Below, piece by piece: positions 1-6,258 of a stretch of 9,786 nucleotides of DNA. Origin of the DNA: Nitrososphaera sp. UBA217 (GTDB taxonomy: Archaea; Thermoproteota; Nitrososphaeria; Nitrososphaerales; Nitrososphaeraceae); NCBI GenBank assembly GCA_002501845.1, contig DAOL01000046.1, positions 18,682 through 28,467 on the forward strand, written 5' to 3'. The notes below the pieces were generated by a model. It did not search any database and was not told the origin of the DNA. It saw only the letters and a program-made list of their open reading frames with translations. Both the position numbers and the translations under genes were made by a program. Position 1 is the first letter of the stretch; each line of letters starts with the position of its first letter.

Positions 1-94
1 AGAGCAATATATTACTTATAGTTTTTAGTAGCATTTTTTGGGGTGGCACCAGAAAACATTCTTTTTTGCGCTTGAGTAAGCACGAAGGCTTGGC

Positions 95-110
95 AAAAAG
101 GGGTAAAAAG
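95..110 (-). terminator. T-tract terminator after trpE
   Basis: Read on the minus strand, two runs of five T (CTTTTTACCCCTTTTT) lie 26-41 nt past the trpE stop. Archaeal transcription commonly ends at such T-rich tracts without a hairpin, so this is the likely 3' end of the trpE transcript. Beyond it, positions 1-90 are A/T-rich and show no convincing gene. A plus-strand frame is open from position 3 to a TGA at 123-125 and would encode a hydrophobic then basic tail. That could be the end of a convergent gene starting outside the window, but the evidence is weak. Confidence 0.5.
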
Positions 111-135
111 TGCCTGCAGGATTGAGTGAAAAGGC

Positions 136-1518
136 TTACTTCGACGCCTTCTCCAGGGCTGAAAGCATGGCGTTTGCCTTATGCTCGGTTTCTGCCCATT
201 CCCGTTCTGGGTCCGAGTCCATGACGATACCTGCGCCGGACTCTATGTAGCCGTTTTTGCCGTTTACGAAAAGCGACCTTATCGTTATTGCAAAGTCACA
301 GGAGCCGTTGAAGGAAAAGTAGCCAAGGGCACCTGCATACGGACCCCTGAGCGAGGGCTCGAGCTCATCTATTATTTCCATCGCACGAACCTTCGGGGCG
401 CCTGACACCGTGCCGGCAGGAAATACTGCCCGTAAAGCATCGTAGGAATCGTAACTTCTCTGCAACCTGCCCACCACGTGCGATACAATGTGCTGTACAT
501 GGCTGAACCGCTTAACCGTCATGAGCTCATTTACCCTGACCGTGCCAAACTCGCACACCCTGCCGATGTCGTTTCTTGCCAGATCTACGAGCATGGTATG
601 CTCGGCGAGCTCTTTTTCATCTTTGAGCAGGTCTTGGCGCAGCTCTTCATTCTTCTTCTCGTCTTCCACTATTGGCCTTGTACCTGCTATCGGGAATGTT
701 TCTACATAGTCTTTTGTTACACGGATCAGCATCTCCGGGCTGGAGCCAATTATGCACCGTTTAGACATTTTCAGCAGGTACATGTATGGTGAAGGGTTCA
801 CCTCGCGCAAGCTCGCGTACAGGTCAATCAGGCTGCCTTTGACGGTAAACTTCATGCTCTTTGCGAGAACGACCTGAAAGACGTCGCCGTCGTAAACGTG
901 GTGCTTGGCTCTTTTTACCATTTTCACAAAGTGCTGTTTTGTCATGTTCCTGCGTGGTATCGAATATGAAAAGCGATTGGCTTCAGTCTTGACATTTGTC
1001 ATCATGTGTTCTATTTCTTGCAGGCGAGACTTGCCTAGGAAAAAGTAGTAGGCTTGGTTCTCCTTGTGGTCGTACAATATTCCATCCTGGTAAATCCCAA
1101 ATTCAAGTAGCGGAAAGGTGCTGCTCTTTTTGTCCTTGATGGGCAGGTGCTCCCAGAAGCGTGTTGCGTCATAATTGATATATCCCACCGCGCCTCCGAT
1201 GTACCGGAAGCGCTCGTCGCTCACTTTTGGCATCAATTTCCGCAGCTGCGAAAGCGGCTCTGTAACAGGCGAGCTTTGAATGACCTTGCCTTTTTTGTCT
1301 CGGACTGTGAATTTCTTGGAATCGCAGGTCACCGTTGCTTCGGGTTCGAAGCCGATGACCGATATTTCGGCAAGCTCTTTTGGCCCTATGAGTGACTCTA
1401 GGATGAAGACCTTGTCGTAAAGCGTGTAGAGCTTTTTGAAAAGTTCAAACTGGTTTTCAGTCGTGGCTAGCTTCTGTATCTGGATTGATCTGCCAGCAAG
1501 CTGGCCAAAAGTAACCAC
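136..1518 (-). CDS. trpE: Anthranilate synthase component I
   Basis: Large subunit of anthranilate synthase: with a glutamine-amidotransferase partner (TrpG) it converts chorismate to anthranilate, the first committed step of tryptophan synthesis in the cytosol. The 460-residue length is normal. Visible chorismate-binding-family motifs: GDVFQVVLAK (211-220), NPSPYMYLL (241-249), GSSPEML (258-264), PIAGTRP (276-282), LVDLARNDIGR (310-320), FPAGTVSGAPK (366-376) and GPYAGALGYFSF (392-403). Alanine in PIAGTRP, where PabB usually has lysine, favours TrpE over aminodeoxychorismate synthase. ILES at 39-42 corresponds to the LLES element that binds tryptophan for feedback inhibition. The start is GTG: an in-frame TGA lies three codons upstream, and a TATA-like box about 29 bp upstream supports a leaderless transcript. 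It lies 51 bp after ilvD. No trpG is visible within 135 bp downstream, so the partner gene is elsewhere or farther left. Confidence 0.95.
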   Translation of the reverse strand: MVTFGQLAGRSIQIQKLATTENQFELFKKLYTLYDKVFILESLIGPKELAEISVIGFEPEATVTCDSKKFTVRDKKGKVIQSSPVTEPLSQLRKLMPKVSDERFRYIGGAVGYINYDATRFWEHLPIKDKKSSTFPLLEFGIYQDGILYDHKENQAYYFFLGKSRLQEIEHMMTNVKTEANRFSYSIPRRNMTKQHFVKMVKRAKHHVYDGDVFQVVLAKSMKFTVKGSLIDLYASLREVNPSPYMYLLKMSKRCIIGSSPEMLIRVTKDYVETFPIAGTRPIVEDEKKNEELRQDLLKDEKELAEHTMLVDLARNDIGRVCEFGTVRVNELMTVKRFSHVQHIVSHVVGRLQRSYDSYDALRAVFPAGTVSGAPKVRAMEIIDELEPSLRGPYAGALGYFSFNGSCDFAITIRSLFVNGKNGYIESGAGIVMDSDPEREWAETEHKANAMLSALEKASK

Positions 1519-1542
1519 CTTTGCTCATGTTCTCCTAGCCTG

Positions 1543-1552
1543 TAGTTTTATG
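1543..1552 (-). promoter_or_regulatory. TATA-like box for trpE
   Basis: On the minus strand CATAAAACTA sits in the ilvD-trpE gap with its centre about 29 bp upstream of the GTG start of trpE. This spacing fits a leaderless archaeal transcript starting at or next to the GTG. It suggests trpE can be transcribed independently of ilvD, although no terminator separates the two. Confidence 0.45.
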
Positions 1553-1569
1553 TGCTCTGCAGATATCAT

Positions 1570-3258
1570 TTAAACCTTTACCGGCAGCGTCACCGCACCT
1601 TCAGAAGCAGACTGAACCAGCGACGCGTATTTTGCAAGGGCGCCGGTCTTGTAGTGTGGTTTGATAGGCTTCCACTTTTTCATTCTTTTTTTCAGTTCTG
1701 CCTTTGAGACTATCAGGTCAATTCTGCTCTTTGGTGTGTCTATCACTATTTCATCGCCTTCCCTTATGAGTGCTATCGGGCCGCCCACCATTGCTTCCGG
1801 CGCAACATGCCCAATCATGAAGCCTCTTGTCGCGCCGGAAAACCTGCCGTCAGTAACCATTGCTACTCTTTCTCCAAGTCCCTGCCCTACAAGCGCGGCG
1901 GTCACTGCCAGCATCTCGCGCATGCCCGGCCCGCCCTTCGGACCTTCGTATCGTATGACCACTACGTCTCCTTCCACTATATTGCGCTTCGATATCGCGT
2001 CAAACGCCTTTTCTTCTGCATCAAACACTCGCGCCCTGCCGACGAACTTTTTGCTCTGGACGCCGGCAAGTTTCACGACGGCACCGTCTGGCGCAAGCGT
2101 GCCTTTCAATATCTTGAGTGTCCCTTCGCTTTTTATCGGGTTTTCAAGATGCCTGACTACCTTTGCGTCGGGACCGTAACTAAACGTCATAGATTCAAGA
2201 TTCTCTTTCATTTTCCTACCGGTAACAGTCATTACGTCGCCGTGCAAGAGCCCTTTCTTGAGCAGGCTCTTGAGTATCACTGGCACTCCTCCAACCTTGT
2301 CGAGGTCGAACATTACATACACTCCGCCTGGCCTCATGTCTGCAATGTGTGGAGTCTTCTTGCGGATCCTTTCAAAGTCGGCTAAACTGAGCTTGACGCC
2401 CACTTCCCTTGCTATCGCAAGAAGGTGGAGCACCGCATTTGTGGATCCTCCGATGGCGTTTGCCATCATGATCGCATTTTCAAACGCTTCAAAGGTCATT
2501 ATGTCGCGCGGGCGTGTGTTGTTTTCAAGTAGTTTCATTATTGCCTTGCCGGTATTGTAGCAGATCTCTTGCCTCTTTTCGCTCTCTGCAGGAGGAGAGG
2601 CGCTTCCAGGCAATGACATTCCCATTGCTTCGCTAATAGATGCCATAGTATTTGCTGTGTACATGCCAGCGCACGACCCTGCTGCTGGACAAGCAACGTT
2701 TTCAAGGCTCACAAGCTCTTGCAGCGTCATCTTGCCGGCGTCATAGGCACCTACTGCCTCGTAAACGTCTTGCACGGTCACCTGCTTGCCATTCCACACT
2801 CCAGGCATGATTGTTCCACCGTATACAAATACCGATGGAAGGTTGAGCCGGCCCATCCCCATCAATGTGCCGGGCAAGCTCTTGTCGCAGCCAGATATTC
2901 CCACCACGCCGTCATACTGGTGGGCCCGTACCATGACTTCAATAGAATCTGCGATCACCTCTCGGCTAACAAGGGATGCCTTCATTCCCTCATGCCCCAT
3001 GGCAATGCCGTCAGAAACTGCAATAGTGGTAAATTCCCTTGGAGTGCAGCCTGCGTCCTTTACCCCGCGCTTTGCGCTTTGTGCCAGCCGGCCCAGGTGT
3101 ATGTTGCAAGGTGTTGCTTCGTTGCAAGTGGAAGACACACCTATAAGCGGCCTGTCAAGATCTTCGTTTGTGAGGCCCATAGCCTTGTACATTGCTCTGT
3201 GTGGAGCCCTCGCCGGCCCCTCGATGGCCTTTCTGCTTTGAAGATCCATTACAATCAT
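1570..3258 (-). CDS. ilvD: Dihydroxy-acid dehydratase
   Basis: Iron-sulfur enzyme that dehydrates 2,3-dihydroxy-3-methylbutanoate and 2,3-dihydroxy-3-methylpentanoate to the 2-oxo acids, the step before transamination to valine and isoleucine. The length of 562 residues is normal for the IlvD/Edd family. Three cluster-ligand cysteines are in their expected motifs: TPCNIH (C51), SGCDKS (C124) and [15 protein letters not shown] (C196). [10 protein letters not shown] (83-92), [14 protein letters not shown] (437-450) and [11 protein letters not shown] (469-479) are also present. Two ATG starts are possible. The first (3258) gives 562 residues. The second (residue 4, position 3249) lies about 29 bp from the centre of a TATA-like box and would suit a leaderless transcript better. 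It follows the zinc-ribbon gene by 30 bp on the same strand and precedes trpE, giving an amino-acid biosynthesis group. Confidence 0.97.
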   Translation of the reverse strand: MIVMDLQSRKAIEGPARAPHRAMYKAMGLTNEDLDRPLIGVSSTCNEATPCNIHLGRLAQSAKRGVKDAGCTPREFTTIAVSDGIAMGHEGMKASLVSREVIADSIEVMVRAHQYDGVVGISGCDKSLPGTLMGMGRLNLPSVFVYGGTIMPGVWNGKQVTVQDVYEAVGAYDAGKMTLQELVSLENVACPAAGSCAGMYTANTMASISEAMGMSLPGSASPPAESEKRQEICYNTGKAIMKLLENNTRPRDIMTFEAFENAIMMANAIGGSTNAVLHLLAIAREVGVKLSLADFERIRKKTPHIADMRPGGVYVMFDLDKVGGVPVILKSLLKKGLLHGDVMTVTGRKMKENLESMTFSYGPDAKVVRHLENPIKSEGTLKILKGTLAPDGAVVKLAGVQSKKFVGRARVFDAEEKAFDAISKRNIVEGDVVVIRYEGPKGGPGMREMLAVTAALVGQGLGERVAMVTDGRFSGATRGFMIGHVAPEAMVGGPIALIREGDEIVIDTPKSRIDLIVSKAELKKRMKKWKPIKPHYKTGALAKYASLVQSASEGAVTLPVKV

Positions 3259-3272
3259 GTCGGGGCTCTGTG

Positions 3273-3290
3273 CATATTTTAAGATTCGTT
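3273..3290 (-). promoter_or_regulatory. Promoter (BRE/TATA-like) for ilvD
   Basis: The minus strand reads AACGAATCTTAAAATATG, an A-rich BRE-like part followed by TTAAAATA (3275-3282). The TATA centre near 3278 predicts initiation near 3250, between the two candidate ATG codons of ilvD and right at the second. The element overlaps the stop region of the upstream zinc-ribbon gene. The same ACGAATYTT core recurs in front of that gene. Confidence 0.5.
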
Positions 3291-3483
3291 AGTCGAGAGT
3301 GGCGGTTATCTTCACCGCGTCCAGACCTTCCACCTTGAAAATGGTTTCGCACATGCCGCACTCAGCATTGCCGCTTGAAAGATCCTTGGCGGGAACTTCC
3401 TCGTTCAGGTAGTCGCACTTGGGGCAGCGGAAAGAGAAACTAATGTCAAAGCTTTCAAGCTCGAGTGTTTCGGCCATGTACAT
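3289..3483 (-). CDS. Small two-CxxC zinc-ribbon protein
   Basis: A 64-residue acidic protein with two metal-binding knuckles, CPKC (C20, C23) and CGMC (C42, C45), 18 residues apart, which is the layout of a single zinc ribbon or rubredoxin-like site. No catalytic motif, signal peptide or membrane segment is visible. The family is not recognised; plausible roles are nucleic-acid or protein binding. The start is ATG at 3483, or ATG two codons later (3477, beginning MAETLELE). A TATA-like box centred about 25 bp upstream of the first ATG favours a leaderless message from there. It precedes ilvD by 30 bp on the same strand with no T-tract between, so it may be co-transcribed with ilvD. It is divergent from the HIT gene. 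Confidence 0.75.
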   Translation of the reverse strand: MYMAETLELESFDISFSFRCPKCDYLNEEVPAKDLSSGNAECGMCETIFKVEGLDAVKITATLD

Positions 3484-3503
3484 GGTAAAGTCGGAACTTT
3501 GGT

Positions 3504-3519
3504 GTATTTAAAAATTCGT
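3504..3519 (-). promoter_or_regulatory. Promoter for the zinc-ribbon gene
   Basis: The minus strand reads ACGAATTTTTAAATAC; TTTAAATA (3505-3512) is a near-consensus archaeal TATA box, centred about 25 bp upstream of the ATG at 3483. The box lies inside the upstream part of the plus-strand frame of the HIT gene, which argues against a long N-terminal extension of the HIT protein. Confidence 0.6.
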
Positions 3520-3573
3520 ATGGGGGCAATAGCAAAAAATAAACATGCAATCCATGCAAGCACACATCTACAC

Positions 3574-4008
3574 ATGTCTAAGTCTTGCATATTCTGCTCA
3601 ATAATAGCGGGCAAAGAGCCGGGAACTATGGTCTACCGCGACCATAATTTTCTTGTCATCATGGACAAATACCCGATAAACCCCGGGCATACGCTTGTAA
3701 TACCTGTAAAACATTACGATGACCTCCTCAACATGCCGCCTGCCGAGGTTGGCAAGCTTCACTCGTTGGTGCCCTTGATTGCAAAAGCGGTAGTTTCGGC
3801 GGTTAAGGCAGATGGCTTTAACGTCGGCCAGAACAACGGGATAGCGGCAAACCAGATCGTACCCCACGTCCACGTTCACATCGTGCCGCGCTTTAACGAC
3901 GACAGCCCAGACGGCAAGTGGCCAGCGCGCAGGGTCGCATCTAATGAAGAGCTGGCTAAGATAGCGCACAAGGTCAAGCAGGAAATCACCCTAGTCCCTT
4001 CGAAATAA
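3574..4008 (+). CDS. HIT-family nucleotide-binding protein
   Basis: Cytosolic histidine-triad protein, in a family that hydrolyses nucleotidyl phosphoramidates or related AMP adducts. Residues 98-104 give the signature HVHVHIV, with H100 as the expected nucleophile; NVGQNNG (83-89) precedes it as in Hint/HinT proteins. CIFC at C5 and C8 together with later histidines fits the structural zinc site found in many HIT proteins. From this ATG the length is 144 residues, normal for the family, and CIFCSIIAGKEP falls at the N-terminus as usual. The frame is open back to a TTG at 3499, but that extension would run through the promoter of the divergent zinc-ribbon gene and has no family counterpart. 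An A/T-rich AAAAATAAAC (3536-3545) could serve as TATA box. The substrate cannot be told from sequence. Confidence 0.9.
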   Translation: MSKSCIFCSIIAGKEPGTMVYRDHNFLVIMDKYPINPGHTLVIPVKHYDDLLNMPPAEVGKLHSLVPLIAKAVVSAVKADGFNVGQNNGIAANQIVPHVHVHIVPRFNDDSPDGKWPARRVASNEELAKIAHKVKQEITLVPSK

Positions 4009-4124
4009 AGACGGAGTTGAGCTTGACAGATCAAAAAAAGGCGTCCAGATCTGCAATTCAAAACGCTGGTAAGGCGTCGATCTGATCAGTCGATAATGAA
4101 GCCATGAGCGTAACCATATCTGCG

Positions 4125-4131
4125 AAAAAAA
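4125..4131 (-). terminator. T7 tract after the small zinc ORF
   Basis: Seven consecutive T on the minus strand, beginning 15 nt past the stop at 4146 of the 43-codon zinc-ribbon ORF. A second minus-strand T7 follows at 4033-4039. Such tracts are typical archaeal stop signals, and their position just after the small ORF gives indirect support that the ORF is transcribed. Confidence 0.45.
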
Positions 4132-4141
4132 GTTTGCAGTG

Positions 4142-4147
4142 TTTTTT
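4142..4147 (+). terminator. T6 tract downstream of the HIT gene
   Basis: Six T on the plus strand, 134 nt after the HIT stop codon and overlapping the stop of the convergent small zinc ORF. It is the first plus-strand T-run after the HIT gene. A 22-codon TTG frame (4017-4085, after GGAG) lies in between, but nothing else supports it as a gene. Confidence 0.3.
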
Positions 4148-4277
4148 ACTTCTCACAAACAGGCAGATATGATTCAGGATGTGGGTTGCAGTCGGGACAT
4201 TCTTCAAAGCAGAGCTTGCCGTCGTTTTCGACTGCCAAAATCAATGCTGTTCCCTTGCAGGTGGGGCAAACAAACAA
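4146..4277 (-). CDS. Tiny zinc-ribbon ORF, possibly interrupted
   Basis: From a TTG this encodes 43 residues with CPTC (C4, C7) and CPDC (C27, C30), plus C23 and C41. Paired CPxC knuckles 19 residues apart are characteristic of a small zinc ribbon and unlikely by chance in noncoding sequence. The same frame continues upstream beyond a TAA at 4293-4295 to an ATG at 4346. The extra 17 codons (MRNKFKEPKELYVRKIM) look protein-like, so the gene may be a longer protein broken by one stop codon, or a short protein starting at TTG. A minus-strand T7 tract 15 nt past its stop fits a transcript end. The family is not recognised, and no neighbour on the same strand suggests a role. Confidence 0.5.
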   Translation of the reverse strand: MFVCPTCKGTALILAVENDGKLCFEECPDCNPHPESYLPVCEK

Positions 4278-4346
4278 TCCTAAATCACAATTTTACATAA
4301 TCTTCCTGACATAAAGCTCTTTTGGTTCTTTGAACTTATTACGCAT

Positions 4347-4677
4347 AGGGTCATAGTATATTCACACGATAAGTTGGAGGTTTTTCATTGAATGTCTTGA
4401 CTTTTTGTGGATTTTTCATATCACGATGTACAGTTCGATCTACTTGGCACACGGGCTAGGAACATTGTATGTTCGAATGCTAATAAGCGTCGACGTATTA
4501 CACGTTCCACTTCTTTGCCATTATTGACGGCAAGATGTTGTATGGGTAGATTCCGTGAAACCAAGCAAAAATCCCCACTGCAAAGTTTGAAAATGGCAGC
4601 CGTAGACTTGCTATTTTTTGCGTGAATAGAAGCACTTGCTTTTCAACATTTAATGGTTGATTTACAATAAACACAAG
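4347..4677. other. Gene-poor stretch with ORF fragments
   Basis: No confident gene. On the minus strand three protein-like runs occur in different frames: a 58-codon GTG frame (4498-4674) beginning 3 bp after the stop of the 88-residue gene and containing a hydrophobic stretch; a 22-codon ATG frame (4351-4419, MKNPQKVKTFNEKPPTYRV); and the start of the interrupted zinc ORF. A 72-codon GTG frame on the plus strand (4407-4625) has an unlikely composition rich in arginine and cysteine. A short perfect inverted repeat, GAACAT-TGT-ATGTTC, spans 4460-4474, and a CGTCGACG palindrome lies near 4488-4495. The stretch may hold decayed coding sequence; I cannot name a source. Confidence 0.4.
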
Positions 4678-4944
4678 CTAACGTGCTGCCTTCTTACCCT
4701 TGCCGAAGGGCTTTTTTTCCTCCTTGGCCTCGTCGCGCTTACTTTCATCAAAAACCTTAACTTCGCCGTATCCTTCAGGACTTACTCTTTGGCGACTTTT
4801 CATTCTCTTCAGGTAATCGCCCATATATTCCGCCGCTTCCTCCCGGGTCTCAAACTTTGCCTCTCCCCGAAATGAGCCATTCTGGTCGATCAGGCTTACG
4901 GCACTCCACATTCCATTCCTGCCGAGCCTTTTCACAACAAACAT
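4678..4944 (-). CDS. Conserved-looking small protein, basic tail
   Basis: An 88-residue protein of unrecognised family. Residues 1-50 look folded, with alternating hydrophobic residues and aromatic and charged positions (MWSAVSLIDQNGSF, then a helix-like EEAAEYMGDYLKRM). Residues 66-88 are a highly charged tail ending in lysine and arginine (EEKKPFGKGKKAAR), which suggests contact with nucleic acid or an acidic partner. There is no signal peptide, membrane helix or cysteine pair. The ATG start is supported by TTAAATA about 27 bp upstream, implying a leaderless transcript. It is divergent from the two-domain gene at 5060. The TAG stop is followed by a further open stretch in the same frame, noted separately. 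Confidence 0.7.
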   Translation of the reverse strand: MFVVKRLGRNGMWSAVSLIDQNGSFRGEAKFETREEAAEYMGDYLKRMKSRQRVSPEGYGEVKVFDESKRDEAKEEKKPFGKGKKAAR

Positions 4945-4966
4945 CGCACAATGCTATTGTGCCGCA

Positions 4967-4976
4967 GATATTTAAG
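4967..4976 (-). promoter_or_regulatory. TATA box for the 88-residue gene
   Basis: The minus strand reads CTTAAATATC, with its centre about 27 bp upstream of the ATG at 4944. This near-consensus archaeal TATA box at the expected spacing for a leaderless mRNA confirms the start. Confidence 0.6.
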
Positions 4977-5027
4977 ACAGCCGTTTATGCTGCAATTGCA
5001 ATTCTAGCAGATGTCTTGCACCGGCAA

Positions 5028-5040
5028 CTTAATTAAAAAC
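5028..5040 (+). promoter_or_regulatory. TATA box for the two-domain gene
   Basis: The plus strand reads CTTAATTAAAAAC. Its TATA-like centre (about 5033) is 27 bp before the GTG at 5060, which favours GTG over the in-frame TTG at 5054 as start codon. Confidence 0.5.
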
Positions 5041-5059
5041 CTCCAGTTTCATATTGCAA

Positions 5060-5716
5060 GTGACTAATTCAGAGGCAAGATTTACAATAAATGTTAAGGA
5101 AGGCGTCGTCGAGCTCGAAGGTAAGGAAAGTTTTGTTGATCGACACCTTGAAAAATTTGAAGATATTTTCAAGATGGCAGTAAGGGAAGCGATAACACGT
5201 AGCCTTGAACAAAACATTGCATTGAAGGCGCAGCTGGCACAGGTTGCCCTACCTCAACAATTACAGCAAGAGGCTCCGATTGCAATCGAGCAGCAGACGC
5301 CTGTGCCGCTGCAGCCAAAGGGGGGAAACGGCAAGCACACTCCAAGGCCGGCGGTCACAATCCATCCGATTCCTGTCGACCTGAAAGGTAATGAAAACAA
5401 AGCGGGCTTGCGAGAATTCTATGCAGAGAAAAAGCCGGCCAACCATTATGAAAAGGCGGCCGTCTTTGCATATTATTTGATGAAATTCAACAAGCAGCAT
5501 GAAGTCAAATTTGGCGAGATCCTGTCATGCTATGAAGAAGTGAACGAAAAAAAGCCAAGTATTGTAGATATTGTAAAGAATTCGGTCCGCTACAAGGGGT
5601 GGCTCGAGCAGGGCTCTGAAAAATACGCGACGCGCCTGACTATTTCAGGAGAGAACTTTGTCAAGTTCGATCTGCCTGTCCAGGGCGAAAAGATGGCCCA
5701 GGCGACGCTCCGCTAG
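5060..5716 (+). CDS. Two-domain protein, winged-helix-like C-terminus
   Basis: A 218-residue protein of unknown function. Residues 5-60 form an N-terminal unit (FTINVKEGVVELEGKESFVD, then an amphipathic helix). Residues 60-108 are a proline/glutamine-rich flexible linker. Residues 117-206 form a compact helical domain beginning LREFYAEKKPANHYEKAAVF and ending ENFVKFDLP, with the block EKKPSIVDIVKNSVRYKGWL. From memory this C-terminal pattern resembles uncharacterised DNA-binding-like domains of archaea and bacteria in which a helical fold ends in a winged-helix-like hairpin; this is an impression, not a search result. GTG at 5060 is preferred from the TATA spacing, and TTG at 5054 would add two residues. 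No membrane segment is visible. Its TAG stop shares CTAG with the stop of convergent endA. Confidence 0.82.
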   Translation: MTNSEARFTINVKEGVVELEGKESFVDRHLEKFEDIFKMAVREAITRSLEQNIALKAQLAQVALPQQLQQEAPIAIEQQTPVPLQPKGGNGKHTPRPAVTIHPIPVDLKGNENKAGLREFYAEKKPANHYEKAAVFAYYLMKFNKQHEVKFGEILSCYEEVNEKKPSIVDIVKNSVRYKGWLEQGSEKYATRLTISGENFVKFDLPVQGEKMAQATLR

Positions 5717-6258
5717 GCGCGCCACCAGTCAAAGCCAACGTAATCAACCGTTCTTTCTTTTACTTTCGGGATCGCTAGGATATACTGCTTTTTCACTGTC
5801 GTTGCGAGCCTGCCGGCAAGCACTACACCCGTCGCAGTGAGGTCGTCTGCCGGCCTGAACACCTGCACAAGATAAGGCGCGTGATCAATTCCCGGTCCCT
5901 GCTCATAGACTGCAAAATCGCAGCCAAATTTTATGCCGGGTGCAACAATATAGCCCTTGTCACGGAGGTTCTGGAATACAAAGTATTGTGTTTCAAAATC
6001 GACATACTCCTTTTTGCATATCTTTCTTATTTCAGTAAGAGGCACGGGTTTGCCGTCGATGTGAGACACTTTGAGCTTGTTCTTTTCGACAAGGTAACAG
6101 CCCTCTACCAAGTCTAGCACGAGCGGCGAGTCAAAGTCCGTCCCCTTTGGCTTTGGAATGCCAAGCGGCTTGCCATAATAGCCATTGCCAAAAAGCGTTC
6201 TTGCATTTTTTATGTCCCAGATTACGATCCTGTTTTCAACCAGCCTGCCGCTGATCAT
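5713..6258 (-). CDS. endA: tRNA-intron endonuclease
   Basis: Archaeal tRNA-splicing endonuclease, which cuts both exon-intron junctions at bulge-helix-bulge sites in precursor tRNA. The 181-residue length is that of the single-unit (homotetrameric-type) catalytic subunit. The N-terminal domain (about 1-80) includes NARTLFGNGYYGKPLG (18-33). The catalytic domain begins near YVDFETQYFVFQNLRDKGY (85-103). The triad is visible: Y118 in DFAVYEQGPG, H126 in IDHAPYLV, and K156 or K157 in TTVKKQYIL. The ATG directly follows the TAA of the upstream DUF47 gene with no spacer (TAAATG), so the pair is almost certainly one transcript with coupled translation. The TAG stop overlaps that of the convergent plus-strand gene. 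Whether a second, non-catalytic subunit exists elsewhere cannot be judged here. Confidence 0.95.
   Translation of the reverse strand: MISGRLVENRIVIWDIKNARTLFGNGYYGKPLGIPKPKGTDFDSPLVLDLVEGCYLVEKNKLKVSHIDGKPVPLTEIRKICKKEYVDFETQYFVFQNLRDKGYIVAPGIKFGCDFAVYEQGPGIDHAPYLVQVFRPADDLTATGVVLAGRLATTVKKQYILAIPKVKERTVDYVGFDWWRA

Noticed and set aside
3..125. Plus-strand frame open from the left edge, hydrophobic then basic
   Set aside because: It could be the end of a convergent gene, but only 41 codons are visible, the sequence is A/T-rich, and the same stretch also looks like a promoter for a minus-strand gene to the left.
1661..2385. Long plus-strand frames inside ilvD (172 and 192 codons)
   Set aside because: They are antisense to a fully conserved ilvD and their translations show no motif; they are by-products of the codon use of ilvD.
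3499..3573. N-terminal extension of the HIT protein back to TTG 3499
   Set aside because: The extension has no counterpart in the family, runs through the TATA box of the divergent gene, and the ATG at 3574 places the CIFC motif at the usual position.
4017..4085. 22-codon TTG frame after GGAG, downstream of the HIT gene
   Set aside because: Too short to judge; no motif, and the GGAG could be chance.
4460..4495. Mobile element ends or attachment site from the two short palindromes
   Set aside because: The palindromes are short, there is no intact transposase or integrase, and no flanking direct repeat was seen.
4407..4625. 72-codon plus-strand ORF
   Set aside because: The start is GTG only, the composition is arginine- and cysteine-rich with no recognisable motif, no clear promoter precedes it, and the opposite strand also has open stretches.
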